From an uncultured Cetobacterium sp. (GTDB taxonomy: Bacteria; Fusobacteriota; Fusobacteriia; Fusobacteriales; Fusobacteriaceae), in assembly GCA_900766645.1 (NCBI GenBank), contig CAAFWD010000026.1:1-33641 (forward strand): a stretch of 33,641 nucleotides of DNA, written 5' to 3'. This document shows positions 6,850-15,301 of this stretch, piece after piece. A model generated the notes under the pieces. It was given only the letters and a program-made list of their open reading frames with translations. It did no database searches and was not told the DNA's origin. A program made the position numbers and the translations under genes. How positions within the stretch are numbered: position 1 is the stretch's first letter; each line of letters opens with the position of its first letter.

Positions 6850-8463
6850 ATGAACATTCTTGAATTTAAAGGAGTTTCCAAGTCATTTTTTACTCAGAAA
6901 CTTTATAAAAAAGTAAATTTAGAGATAAACTCTGGAGATAAAATAGCTTTAATAGGAAACAACGGAGTTGGGAAATCAACTTTTATAAAAATGATAACAG
7001 ATGAAGAAAGACCGGATTATGGTTGTGTAGACGTAAACGAAGAGGCAAAAATAGTTGTTTTTGATCAATTTGGAAAAGTTGATCAAGACAAAAAAGTGGA
7101 TGAGCTTTTAAATCAACCTTTTGAAAAGGTTATATCTGTTCAGCATGAATTAGAAGCAGTATCTACTCAATTTTCAGATAACACTGAAGAAAATGAGAAA
7201 CTTTTAGAAAGATATTCAGAGCTTTCAGATGAATTTGAAAGTTTAGGAGGGTATTCATACCTTCATATTCAATCTGAGTTTATTGAGGTTTTTGGATTAG
7301 AAGATAAACTTGATAAAACTTTCAGACAACTTAGTGGAGGAGAAAAGCAATATTTAAGACTTGCAATTACTTTATTCAGTGATGCAGATTTAGTAATATT
7401 AGATGAGCCATTATCATTTTTTGACAGAAAGAAAACTGCATGGTTGGCTGAATATGTTAATAACAGTGAGAAAGCTTTCTTAATAATTTCTCACAATATT
7501 GATTTTATAAGAGGATTCTCTAATAAAATTTTTGATATTGATAACAATACAATAACAGCATATGAGTGTGGACATCAGCAATTCTTAAAAGAGAAAAAAG
7601 CTAAACTTGCTCAAGATAGAAAACAAAATATAAAAACTGAGGATGAAATTTTAGATACTCATAAAGCTATCGAGAGAAAATTAATTTTATTAGAGAAATG
7701 TAATAATAAGCATGCTCATGCAGTAATTTTAAAAAGAATGAGAAAAGAGCTGGAAAAACTTCAAAGACAAAGAATTGAGTTTTCACCAGATTACAAGTAT
7801 GAGTATACAGCTGCACCAGATGATGTACTTTTTGCTAAAAGAGATTTAGGGTCAGAAATTATATCTATAAAAAATGTATCTAAAGAGTATCCTGGAAAAG
7901 TTTTATATAAAGGAGCAAATTTAGATATAGAAAAAGATACTAAGATCTGTTTAGTAGGAGAAAATGGAGCTGGAAAATCAACACTATTAAGAATTCTTTT
8001 AGGAAAAGAGGAACCAACTACAGGAACAGTTTTAGTAAATAATAAAGCTAAGATAGCATTTATAGAGCAAGAAACTGTATTTGAAGATGAAAATATCTAT
8101 ATAAAAGATTATTTAAAAGAGAAAACAGGATTATCAGATGATTTCATAGAAGCAGCAATTGATAACTTATATAATAATGAGATTGAATTTAGAGATAAGA
8201 GAATATTTATGCTTTCAGGAGGAGAGAAAAAGAGATTAGAGATATTTGCTAATATTCTTTGGGAAGCAGATTTATTAATTATTGACGAACCAACAACATA
8301 TATGGATGATTACTCAAGAGGATTAATAGCAAACATGTTAATGGACTACGAAGGAGCAGTAGTTTTAGTATCACATGATAAAGTTTTAATGAGACAAATT
8401 GATGGATTTGTAACTTATGATATTCGTGATAGACTTTTAAGAGTTAAAGAGTTTGGAGCATAA
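6850..8463 (+). CDS. ABC-F family ATPase (divergent)
   Basis: A 537-residue soluble protein with two ABC domains and no membrane segments. Domain 1 has Walker A GNNGVGKST, signature LSGGEK and Walker B DLVILDEP. Domain 2 has GENGAGKST, LSGGEKKR and DLLIIDEPT. Both catalytic Glu residues are present. The linker of about 80 residues between them is Lys-, Glu- and Arg-rich and probably forms the coiled hairpin that ABC-F proteins insert near the ribosomal peptidyl-transferase centre. The usual DEPTNHLD sequence is changed to DEPLSFFDR in domain 1 and DEPTTYMDD in domain 2, so it is not a standard EttA, Uup or YbiT. ATG 6850 follows AGGAGA at normal spacing. An ATG 30 bases upstream has no ribosome binding site. 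A role in translation or antibiotic protection is inferred from family only. Confidence 0.85.
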   Translation: MNILEFKGVSKSFFTQKLYKKVNLEINSGDKIALIGNNGVGKSTFIKMITDEERPDYGCVDVNEEAKIVVFDQFGKVDQDKKVDELLNQPFEKVISVQHELEAVSTQFSDNTEENEKLLERYSELSDEFESLGGYSYLHIQSEFIEVFGLEDKLDKTFRQLSGGEKQYLRLAITLFSDADLVILDEPLSFFDRKKTAWLAEYVNNSEKAFLIISHNIDFIRGFSNKIFDIDNNTITAYECGHQQFLKEKKAKLAQDRKQNIKTEDEILDTHKAIERKLILLEKCNNKHAHAVILKRMRKELEKLQRQRIEFSPDYKYEYTAAPDDVLFAKRDLGSEIISIKNVSKEYPGKVLYKGANLDIEKDTKICLVGENGAGKSTLLRILLGKEEPTTGTVLVNNKAKIAFIEQETVFEDENIYIKDYLKEKTGLSDDFIEAAIDNLYNNEIEFRDKRIFMLSGGEKKRLEIFANILWEADLLIIDEPTTYMDDYSRGLIANMLMDYEGAVVLVSHDKVLMRQIDGFVTYDIRDRLLRVKEFGA

Positions 8464-8496
8464 TATTAAAAAATTAAAAAAAATTTTTAAAAAAAT

Positions 8497-8525
8497 TTGA
8501 CAAATAAAAATTAAAATAGTATATA
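8497..8525 (+). promoter_or_regulatory. Promoter of the glycine riboswitch-symporter unit
   Basis: A perfect TTGACA (8497-8502), a 17-base spacer and TATATA (8520-8525). The predicted start near 8532 gives a leader of about 300 bases. Confidence 0.75.
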
Positions 8526-8590
8526 CAGAATAGAGCAAAATAATTTTTCGGATGATGATATGGATAAGATTACTAAATTAAATCTGTATA

Positions 8591-8682
8591 GGACGAACCT
8601 CTGGAGAGACTCAATGTGAGCACCGAAGGGGCAAGTCTATCCTACAAGGATAGATGAAACTCTCAGGTACAAAGGACAGAGA
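8591..8682 (+). promoter_or_regulatory. Glycine riboswitch (single aptamer)
   Basis: The conserved glycine aptamer core is clear: CTCTGGAGAGAC, then GAGCACCGAAGGGGCAA, a P3 hairpin CTATCC-TACA-GGATAG, then CTCTCAGG, AAAGGACAGAG. P1 pairs CTCTG (8600-8604) with CAGAG (8677-8681). A P2 hairpin CTCA-ATG-TGAG is visible. Only one full aptamer is present. The 5' flank 8560-8590 has a small hairpin (AGATT 8567-8571 with AATCT 8581-8585) that could be the remnant 'ghost' aptamer known from singlet glycine riboswitches. The element sits between a strong promoter and a terminator, upstream of an AGCS symporter, which is a known context for this class. Confidence 0.93.
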
Positions 8683-8720
8683 TGAAGAATGGCTATTTTA
8701 TTTTTATTGGCGTTTCTTTT

Positions 8721-8754
8721 GAGGTATTCGTTTTTTCGAATACCTCTTTTTTTT
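8721..8754 (+). terminator. Riboswitch-controlled intrinsic terminator
   Basis: GAGGTATTCG (8721-8730) and CGAATACCTC (8737-8746) form a perfect 10-bp stem around six T residues and are followed by eight T residues. It lies 39 bases after the aptamer and 76 bases before the symporter start, so it is the likely expression platform. Confidence 0.92.
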
Positions 8755-8830
8755 ACAATTTTCATGATAGATCTACTTGATAGTATTTTGTGGCAAAGTT
8801 TTCATAAAATAATTTTGGGGGTGGAGTTTA

Positions 8831-10180
8831 ATGTATGAAATTGTAGTAAAGATCAATAGTTTTTTATGGGGTAACTTTTTAATTATGTTACTTGTGGGAA
8901 CAGGAGTTTATTACACGTTTAAACTGAAGTTTATACAAGTAAGAAAATTTGGAGTAGCAGTAAAAAAGGTTACCGGTGGTCTTGATTTAAATGGAGAAAA
9001 AGCTGGTGAAAATGGAATGACATCCTTTCAGGCTTTAGCAACAGCAATTGCAGCTCAAGTGGGAACAGGAAATCTAGCTGGAGCAGCTACAGCCTTAGCT
9101 TCAGGTGGACCAGGAGCTATATTTTGGATGTGGGTCAGTGCTTTCTTTGGAATGGCAACAGTTTTTGGAGAAGCTATATTAGGTCAAGTTTTTAAAGTGA
9201 AAATAAATGGTCAAGTAACTGGAGGGCCAGCATATTACATAGAAAAAGCATTACCTAGCAAAGGTTTTTCAAAATTTTTAGCATATTTCTTTGCGGTTGC
9301 ATGTATAGTAGCACTTGGATTAATGGGAAACTCTGTTCAATCAAACTCAATAGCAGTAGCTTTCTATGAAGCTTTTGGGGTTTCTCAGGCTATAGTTGGA
9401 GTTGTTATAGCAGTATTAGGAGGATTTGTTTTCTTTGGTGGATTAAAAAGAATAGCCTCAGTTACAGAAAAAGTAGTACCTGTTATGGCAGCTTTATATT
9501 TAATTGCGTGTATAATAATTTTATTTATAAATTGGCAACATGTAATTCCTGCGTTAAAATCTATATTTATAATGGCTTTCAATCCTCAAGCAGCGATGGG
9601 AGGAGTTATGGGAATAACTGTAAAACAAGCTGTGAGATATGGAGTGGCAAGAGGACTTTTCTCTAACGAAGCTGGAATGGGATCAACACCACATGCTCAT
9701 GCAGTAGCAAGAGTTAATCACCCAGGAGAACAAGGAGTTGTAGCATTAATAACTGTATTTATAGATACATTTATTGTTTTAACAGGAACAGCTCTTGTAA
9801 TTTTAACTTCAGGAGTGTCTTTAGGTTCTGCAACAGGGATTCAATTAACACAAAAAGCTTTTGAAGCAAGTTTAGGTGGAGTTGGGCATGGATTTGTGGC
9901 AATTTGTTTACTGTTCTTTGCTTTTTCTACAATTGTTGGATGGTACTTCTTTGGTGAAGCAAATATCAGATATATATTTAGAAATGAGATGGCAATAAAT
10001 GTTTATAGAGCTTTTGTAATGATAATGATTGTAGTAGGTTCTATGCTAAAAGTTGATATAGTTTGGGAATTAGCAGATATGTTTAATGCACTAATGGTAT
10101 TTCCTAACTTAATTGGACTATTAGCTTTAAGAAAAATAGTAAAAGAAAAAACAGATGAATTTGAAAATTTAAATTTATAA
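8831..10180 (+). CDS. AGCS-family Na+:alanine/glycine symporter
   Basis: A 449-residue inner-membrane protein with about 11 hydrophobic segments. Family hallmarks are the GTGNLAGAATALASGGPGA stretch (about 77-95) and GLFSNEAGMGSTPHAHAVA (about 275-293). Members import alanine or glycine with Na+. The upstream glycine riboswitch and the neighbouring glycine reductase operon point to glycine as the physiological substrate (inference). The length is typical for the family. ATG 8831 follows GGGGGTGGAG. It is transcribed alone, because a terminator separates it from selB. Confidence 0.93.
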   Translation: MYEIVVKINSFLWGNFLIMLLVGTGVYYTFKLKFIQVRKFGVAVKKVTGGLDLNGEKAGENGMTSFQALATAIAAQVGTGNLAGAATALASGGPGAIFWMWVSAFFGMATVFGEAILGQVFKVKINGQVTGGPAYYIEKALPSKGFSKFLAYFFAVACIVALGLMGNSVQSNSIAVAFYEAFGVSQAIVGVVIAVLGGFVFFGGLKRIASVTEKVVPVMAALYLIACIIILFINWQHVIPALKSIFIMAFNPQAAMGGVMGITVKQAVRYGVARGLFSNEAGMGSTPHAHAVARVNHPGEQGVVALITVFIDTFIVLTGTALVILTSGVSLGSATGIQLTQKAFEASLGGVGHGFVAICLLFFAFSTIVGWYFFGEANIRYIFRNEMAINVYRAFVMIMIVVGSMLKVDIVWELADMFNALMVFPNLIGLLALRKIVKEKTDEFENLNL

Positions 10181-10223
10181 AAAAATAAAATTTTAAATTA
10201 TAGAAACCTTTGAAAAATATAGG

Positions 10224-10275
10224 AAGTAGCTGCTAGGAAAAAAGTACTAGCGGTTACTTTTTATATTTTTTTTTG
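10224..10275 (+). terminator. Intrinsic terminator after the symporter gene
   Basis: AAGTAGCTGCTAG (10224-10236) pairs with CTAGCGGTTACTT (10247-10259) with two wobble pairs and is followed by a long T-rich tract. Confidence 0.88.
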
Positions 10276-10283
10276 GATTTCTA

Positions 10284-10312
10284 TTGACAAAGAAAAAAAA
10301 CAAAGGTATATA
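10284..10312 (+). promoter_or_regulatory. Promoter of the selB-grd gene cluster
   Basis: A perfect TTGACA (10284-10289), a 17-base spacer and TATATA (10307-10312), giving a start near 10319 and a leader of about 65 bases. No riboswitch is seen between it and selB. Confidence 0.75.
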
Positions 10313-10382
10313 TGGTAGCAGAAGAAAATGAATATGAAACTTATAGTTTTAAAATAGAACAAAGCGAGATGTAGGTGAAGAG

Positions 10383-12272
10383 ATGGAAAATATTGTAATA
10401 GGAACAGCGGGTCACATAGACCATGGAAAAACAACTTTAATTCAAAAGTTGACAGGGATAGATACAGATGTACTTCCTGAAGAGAAGAAAAGAGGAATTA
10501 CAATAAATATTGGATTTTCCTATCTTGAACAAGAGTCTGGAGAAAAAATAGGAATAATAGATGTTCCCGGGCATGAAAAATTTATAAAAAATATGGTTGC
10601 AGGTGTAAATGGAATACACTATCTTATGATGGTAATAGCTTGTGATGATGGAATAATGCAACAGACAAAGGAGCATTTTAATATATGTCAACTTTTGGGG
10701 ATAGAGCATGGAATAATTGTTTTAACTAAAACAGATCTATGTACAAAAGAAAGAGTTGAAGATGTAAAAAAAGATATTAGAAAGTATTTCAAAGGGACTT
10801 TTTTAGAAAATAGTGAGATATGTTTAACATCTGTGAAAGATGAAAATGGTTATGATAATTTAAAGAAAATAATCTTTGATGACATAAAAAAGTATAAATT
10901 TAATACAAAGGTAGAAAAAGATTTTGCACTTTCAATAGATAGAGTTTTTCCAGTAAAGGGATTTGGAGTTGTTGTAACAGGAACTTCTCTTAATAATACA
11001 GTAAAAATTGGGGATATGTTAACGTTATACCCAGAAAAGAAAAAAGTTAGAGTTAAAAAGATAGAGAACCATGGGAAAAGTGTGGAAATTTTATCTCCTG
11101 GAAATAGATGTGCACTGAACTTAGGTGGAATTGAGTTAAGTGATATTAAAAGAGGAGATATTTTATCTAAAAATGAAAAATTAGAAAAAACAGATAGAAT
11201 AGATTGCTTTTTCTCAGTTTTATCTTCATGTAAAAAAATAAAAAATAACTCTCAAGTGAGATTAAATATTGGAACAAAAGAGATCATTTCAAAGATAAAG
11301 ATATTTGAAAAAAATGAATTAAAAGGTGGAGAAACAGGATACGTTCAGTTTGAGTTGAAAGAGCCGATTATCGCCATGGAGAATGAACTGGGGATTATAA
11401 GAAGTGTTACTCCAGTAACAACAATTGGTGGAATTAGGATTATAAATGTATTTGGAAAAGAAACTAAAAGAGATAATTTTGAGTATTTAGAATTTTTAGA
11501 TATAAAATTTAAGGGAAATACATTTGATAATATTATTTTATTTTTAAAAGAAAAAAATGGAAATCTAGTCTCTGAAAAAGATCTTTTAGAAGAGTTTGCA
11601 AACTTAGATGTAGATCTTTTTGAAAGAAATAATGAGGTAAAAAAAATTGTTTTTAATGATGAAAATTATTATACTTTAAAAAATATTTTTGAGAAATTAA
11701 AAAACAGTATAGAGATTTATTTTAAAGATTTTTATGAAAAAAATAGTTTAAAACTTTTTGCTTCAAGAGCTGAAATAAAAAATAAATATTTTAAAAATGT
11801 TAAAAATTCCGATTTTAATATCTATTTAGATTATTTTGTAGCTACAAACTTATTAGATGTTTTAGGTGATAAAGTTAGTTTAAAAGATTATAAAATAAGT
11901 TTAAATAAAAATCAGAAAAAATTAAAAGATGAAATTTTAAAAACATATAAAGATTTTGCTTTTTCTCCTTTGCAGAAAAAAGCAGTCATAAAAAACTATT
12001 TAAATCAAAAAGAGTTTGAGGAGATGTTTAATTTCTTAGTTGAAAAAGAACTTTTAGTTTATTTAGGAGATGATATTTATATTCTTTCTGGATTTTATAA
12101 AGAGAGCATAAAGATATTAAAAGAGTGGTTTGAAAAAAATAAAACTATAAAATTAGGAGAATTCAAAGAACAATTAAATGCACCAAGAAGAGTAACATTA
12201 CTACTTTTAGATAGGTTTGATTTATTAAAAATTACTGAAAAGGTAGATGACTATAGAATCTTAAGGAGCTGA
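10383..12272 (+). CDS. selB: Selenocysteine-specific translation elongation factor SelB
   Basis: A 629-residue GTPase. G1 is GHIDHGKT (10-17), G3 is DVPGH (60-64) and G4 is TKTD (115-118, a variant of NKxD). The EF-Tu-like domains 2 and 3 follow. The C-terminal 270 residues are Lys- and Phe-rich winged-helix-like segments (domain 4), which in this family bind the SECIS hairpin in mRNA. SelB carries Sec-tRNA to the ribosome at in-frame UGA codons. It is the first gene of a cluster that contains two UGA-Sec genes (grdA and grdB), so the decoding factor is probably co-expressed with its clients. The ATG is preceded by GTAGGTGAAG. Its stop is 3 bases before grdX. Confidence 0.96.
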   Translation: MENIVIGTAGHIDHGKTTLIQKLTGIDTDVLPEEKKRGITINIGFSYLEQESGEKIGIIDVPGHEKFIKNMVAGVNGIHYLMMVIACDDGIMQQTKEHFNICQLLGIEHGIIVLTKTDLCTKERVEDVKKDIRKYFKGTFLENSEICLTSVKDENGYDNLKKIIFDDIKKYKFNTKVEKDFALSIDRVFPVKGFGVVVTGTSLNNTVKIGDMLTLYPEKKKVRVKKIENHGKSVEILSPGNRCALNLGGIELSDIKRGDILSKNEKLEKTDRIDCFFSVLSSCKKIKNNSQVRLNIGTKEIISKIKIFEKNELKGGETGYVQFELKEPIIAMENELGIIRSVTPVTTIGGIRIINVFGKETKRDNFEYLEFLDIKFKGNTFDNIILFLKEKNGNLVSEKDLLEEFANLDVDLFERNNEVKKIVFNDENYYTLKNIFEKLKNSIEIYFKDFYEKNSLKLFASRAEIKNKYFKNVKNSDFNIYLDYFVATNLLDVLGDKVSLKDYKISLNKNQKKLKDEILKTYKDFAFSPLQKKAVIKNYLNQKEFEEMFNFLVEKELLVYLGDDIYILSGFYKESIKILKEWFEKNKTIKLGEFKEQLNAPRRVTLLLLDRFDLLKITEKVDDYRILRS

Positions 12273-12274
12273 TT

Positions 12275-12658
12275 GTGAGAAAAATATTAATAACAAATAA
12301 TCCTTCAGTTATAAACAAATTTAATAGCGTTGAAACAATTTATTTAGAAGATGCAACTTTACTAGATGTTTTTATATATGTTAGAGATAACGTGCATCAA
12401 GGAGCAAGACTTTTAACACATCCATTAACAAGTAGTATTAAACCAGATGAAACTCCGTACAAAAGTATTTTAATTTCAAAGAATGAAAAACCTTACTTAG
12501 ATTTTAGCTCTTTAGAAATTATTTCTAATTCCATAGAGGTAGTTGAAAAATTTCTAAAGGGAAAAAATAAAAAAAATTACACTTCTGAGATACTAAAAGA
12601 TTTTCAAGCGATCGACTTAGCAACAATAACAAGCGGAATAGAAAGCATGGGAGGATAG
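12275..12658 (+). CDS. grdX: GrdX protein
   Basis: A 127-residue soluble protein. The order KILITNNPSV, then DVFIYVRDNVHQGARLLTHPL, then a SSIKPDETPYKSIL segment is that of GrdX, a small protein of unknown function found at the head of glycine, sarcosine or betaine reductase operons. The start is GTG 12275, with AAGGAG six bases upstream within the end of selB. It is two bases from the selB stop and one base from the trxB start, so it is tightly coupled to both. There is no catalytic motif that I recognise. Confidence 0.88.
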   Translation: MRKILITNNPSVINKFNSVETIYLEDATLLDVFIYVRDNVHQGARLLTHPLTSSIKPDETPYKSILISKNEKPYLDFSSLEIISNSIEVVEKFLKGKNKKNYTSEILKDFQAIDLATITSGIESMGG

Positions 12659-12659
12659 T

Positions 12660-13619
12660 ATGGACAAGATTTACGACACACTGATAATCGGTGGAGGACC
12701 AGCAGGATTAAGTGCGGGACTTTATGCAGCAAGAAGTAGAATGTCTACTCTAATTTTTGAGAAATCAAAAATGGGAGGTCAGATTGTTATAACTTCAGAG
12801 GTTGCAAACTACCCAGGTTCAGTTCATAGCGAGGGGCACTCAACGGCTACTGGACCAGAGATTGTAGCTCGTATGGTAAACCAAGCCCAAGAGTTTGGTG
12901 CTGAAAGAGTAATGGAAGAGATTAAAAATGTATCTTTACACGACAAGATTAAAGTAATCGAAACTGCAGATGGAAAAAAATATCAAGGAAAGACAGTTAT
13001 CCTTGCAACAGGAGCAGTTCCAAGAAAATTAGGTTGTATAGGAGAAAAAGAATTTACTGGAAAAGGAGTTTCTTACTGTGCAACTTGTGATGCTGATTTT
13101 TTTACTGACTTTGAAGTATTTGTAGTTGGAGGAGGAGATTCAGCAATTGAGGAAGCAATATATTTATCTGATTTTGCTAGAAAAGTAACTGTTGTTGTTA
13201 GAAAACCATTTTTAAGATGTGCAAAATCTATTGAGGAAAGAGCACTGGCTAATCCAAAAATAGAGATTAAATTTAATACAGAACTACTTGAATTAAAAGG
13301 TGATGGAATAGTTGAATCAGCTATTTTTAAAAACAATGTAACAAACGAAGAGTATGAGTTTGTTGCAGATGAAAACGATGGAACATTTGGAGTGTTTATG
13401 TTTGTCGGATATGATGCTAATACAGCTTTAGTAAAAGGGCTTATAGATATGGATAAAAGTGATTTTGTAATCACAAATGATAATATGGAAACAAATATTC
13501 CAGGGGTTTTTGCTGCAGGAGATATGAGAGCGAAAATATTAAGACAGGTTGTAACTGCTGCCTCAGATGGTGCTATTGCCGCTACGACAGCATACAAATA
13601 TTTAAAGGAAGAGTTTTAA
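12660..13619 (+). CDS. trxB: Thioredoxin reductase of the glycine reductase system
   Basis: A 319-residue FAD flavoprotein. It has the FAD motif GGGPAG (11-16), the redox-active disulfide CATC (140-143), a second dinucleotide motif VGGGDSAIEEA (about 156-166) and the C-terminal FAD motif GVFAAGDMR. It would reduce the adjacent thioredoxin, which re-reduces the selenoproteins after each turnover. The NADPH-specificity motif HRRxxxR of classical TrxB is replaced by VRKPFLR (180-186), so the electron donor or its affinity may differ. ATG 12660 follows GGGAGG inside the end of grdX. Gene order with grdX and trxA matches known clostridial grd operons. Confidence 0.93.
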   Translation: MDKIYDTLIIGGGPAGLSAGLYAARSRMSTLIFEKSKMGGQIVITSEVANYPGSVHSEGHSTATGPEIVARMVNQAQEFGAERVMEEIKNVSLHDKIKVIETADGKKYQGKTVILATGAVPRKLGCIGEKEFTGKGVSYCATCDADFFTDFEVFVVGGGDSAIEEAIYLSDFARKVTVVVRKPFLRCAKSIEERALANPKIEIKFNTELLELKGDGIVESAIFKNNVTNEEYEFVADENDGTFGVFMFVGYDANTALVKGLIDMDKSDFVITNDNMETNIPGVFAAGDMRAKILRQVVTAASDGAIAATTAYKYLKEEF

Positions 13620-13643
13620 CAAATATATAAGGAGTTGAAGATC

Positions 13644-13961
13644 ATGACAGAAATCAACAAAGATAACTTTGATGAACTTGTAATTGAAAGCAACAAATTA
13701 GTATTAGTTGACTACTTCAGTGATGGATGTGAACCATGTAAGGCTTTACTTCCTCATATGGAAGAGTTAGAAAAAACTTATGGAGATAGAATCACTTTCT
13801 ATAAGTTTAATACCTCAAAAGCTAGAAGACTAGCTATAAGAGAAAAAGTTCTAGGATTACCTACTATTACTGTTTATGAAAATGGTAAAAAGAAGAATGA
13901 ACTTACAAAGGATGATGCAACAAAAGAGAATATTGAAAAAATGATTTTAGCATCACTATAA
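13644..13961 (+). CDS. trxA: Thioredoxin with GCEPC active site
   Basis: A 105-residue thioredoxin-fold protein. The active site is C29-E-P-C32 preceded by Gly, in place of the usual WCGPC. The cis-Pro loop GLPTITVY is present. Non-canonical CxPC motifs without the Trp are known in thioredoxins of glycine reductase operons. ATG 13644 is chosen because AAGGAG lies nine bases upstream. TTG 13635 in frame directly abuts that site. It probably receives electrons from TrxB and passes them to GrdA and GrdB. It follows trxB by 24 bases and precedes grdE. Confidence 0.92.
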   Translation: MTEINKDNFDELVIESNKLVLVDYFSDGCEPCKALLPHMEELEKTYGDRITFYKFNTSKARRLAIREKVLGLPTITVYENGKKKNELTKDDATKENIEKMILASL

Positions 13962-13982
13962 CATCTTCGAGGAGGGAAGTAA

Positions 13983-15269
13983 TTGCGTTTAGAGGTTGGA
14001 GAAATTTACATTAAAGACATTGTGATTGGTGACATATCCAAAGTTGAAAACGGAACTCTTTTTGTTAAAAAAGAGGATATTGAGAACATTGTATTAGCAG
14101 ATGAAAAGATCAAATCTTTAACAATTGACGTGGCAAAACCAGGAGAGGCAACAAGAATTACACCAGTTAAAGATGTAATCGAACCTAGAGTAAAGGTTGA
14201 GGGAACAGGTGGAATTTTCCCAGGAGTTCTTGCAAAAACTGATACTGTAGGGTCAGGAAGAACTCATGTTTTAAAAGGTATGGGAGTTGTAACTTGTGGA
14301 AAAATAGTTGGTTTCCAAGAGGGAATCATTGATATGATGGGACCAGGGGCAGAGTATACTCCTTTCTCAAAGTTAAATAATCTATGTTTAGTTATAGAGC
14401 CACAAGAAGGATTAGAGCCTCATGTGTATGAAGCAGCTGCAAGAATGGCGGGATTAAAAACAGCAGAATTTTTAGGGAAATTGGCTAAAGATTTAACTCC
14501 AGATACAGTTCATACATATGAAACAAAACCTCTGTTTGAGCAAGCAAATGAATATCCAGATCTTCCAAAGGTAGGATATGTTTATATGCTTCAGACTCAA
14601 GGTCTACTTCATGATACATATGTGTATGGAGTGGATGCAAAGAAAATAATTCCTACATTTGTTTATCCAACTGAAGTTATGGATGGAGCTATTATAAGTG
14701 GAAACTGTGTGTCAGCTTGTGATAAAAACACAACTTACCACCATTTAAATAACCCAATTATAAAATCTCTTTATGAGCAACATGGAAAAGAGATTAATTT
14801 CATGGGAGTTATTATAACAAATGAGAATGTTTTCCTAGCTGATAAAGTTAGATCATCTGACATGACAGCAAAACTTTGTGAGTTTTTAGGGCTAGATGGA
14901 GTTATCGTTTCTCAAGAGGGATTCGGAAATCCAGATACAGACTTAATAATGAACTGTAAAAAAATAGAGTTAAAAAATATTAAAACTGTAATTGTAACAG
15001 ATGAATACGCAGGAAGAGATGGAGCTTCTCAGTCATTAGCAGATGCTGATAAATTAGCAGATGCTGTAGTAACAGGAGGAAATGCAAACGAGTTAATTTT
15101 ATTACCTCCAATGGATAAAATAATTGGAATGGTAACTTATACAGATAAGATTGCAGGTGGATTTGATGGGTCTTTAAGAGAGGACGGAAGTATTCTTGCA
15201 GAGATTCAAGTAATCACTGGAGCAACAAATGAGCTAGGATTTAATAAATTATCAGCAAAAAGTTATTAA
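13983..15269 (+). CDS. grdE: Glycine reductase complex component B, subunits alpha and beta (GrdE proprotein)
   Basis: A 428-residue proprotein. GrdE of known systems is cleaved before a Cys to give two subunits, the new N-terminus becoming a pyruvoyl group that forms a Schiff base with glycine. Here the site is N241-C242 in SGNCVSACDKN, the same numbering as described for the family. The region after it (MGVIITNENVFLADKV) and GYAGRDG-like segment EYAGRDGASQS are conserved. It forms substrate-specific complex B with GrdB, and the pairing with grdX and grdB indicates glycine rather than sarcosine or betaine. The start is TTG 13983, with GAGGAGGG at good spacing. The next gene is 32 bases away. 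Confidence 0.95.
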   Translation: MRLEVGEIYIKDIVIGDISKVENGTLFVKKEDIENIVLADEKIKSLTIDVAKPGEATRITPVKDVIEPRVKVEGTGGIFPGVLAKTDTVGSGRTHVLKGMGVVTCGKIVGFQEGIIDMMGPGAEYTPFSKLNNLCLVIEPQEGLEPHVYEAAARMAGLKTAEFLGKLAKDLTPDTVHTYETKPLFEQANEYPDLPKVGYVYMLQTQGLLHDTYVYGVDAKKIIPTFVYPTEVMDGAIISGNCVSACDKNTTYHHLNNPIIKSLYEQHGKEINFMGVIITNENVFLADKVRSSDMTAKLCEFLGLDGVIVSQEGFGNPDTDLIMNCKKIELKNIKTVIVTDEYAGRDGASQSLADADKLADAVVTGGNANELILLPPMDKIIGMVTYTDKIAGGFDGSLREDGSILAEIQVITGATNELGFNKLSAKSY

Positions 15270-15301
15270 TAAAAATAAAAAAATAAATTGAGGAGGGAAC
15301 G

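Noticed and set aside
8464..8496. A terminator after the ABC-F gene
   Set aside because: The stretch is A- and T-rich with runs of A and T but forms no stem with G-C pairs.
10312..10374. A 20-codon ORF (MVAEENEY...) between the promoter and selB
   Set aside because: Its ATG overlaps the -10 box of the selB promoter and would precede the predicted transcript start, so it is probably not translated.
10181..10382. A tRNA-Sec gene or a second glycine riboswitch in front of selB
   Set aside because: Only a terminator and a promoter are present. No long acceptor arm, no UCA anticodon stem and no glycine aptamer core.
13073..13597. A 174-codon open frame antisense to trxB
   Set aside because: Antisense shadow of a clearly identified gene, low-complexity Ser/Thr/Ala-rich product.
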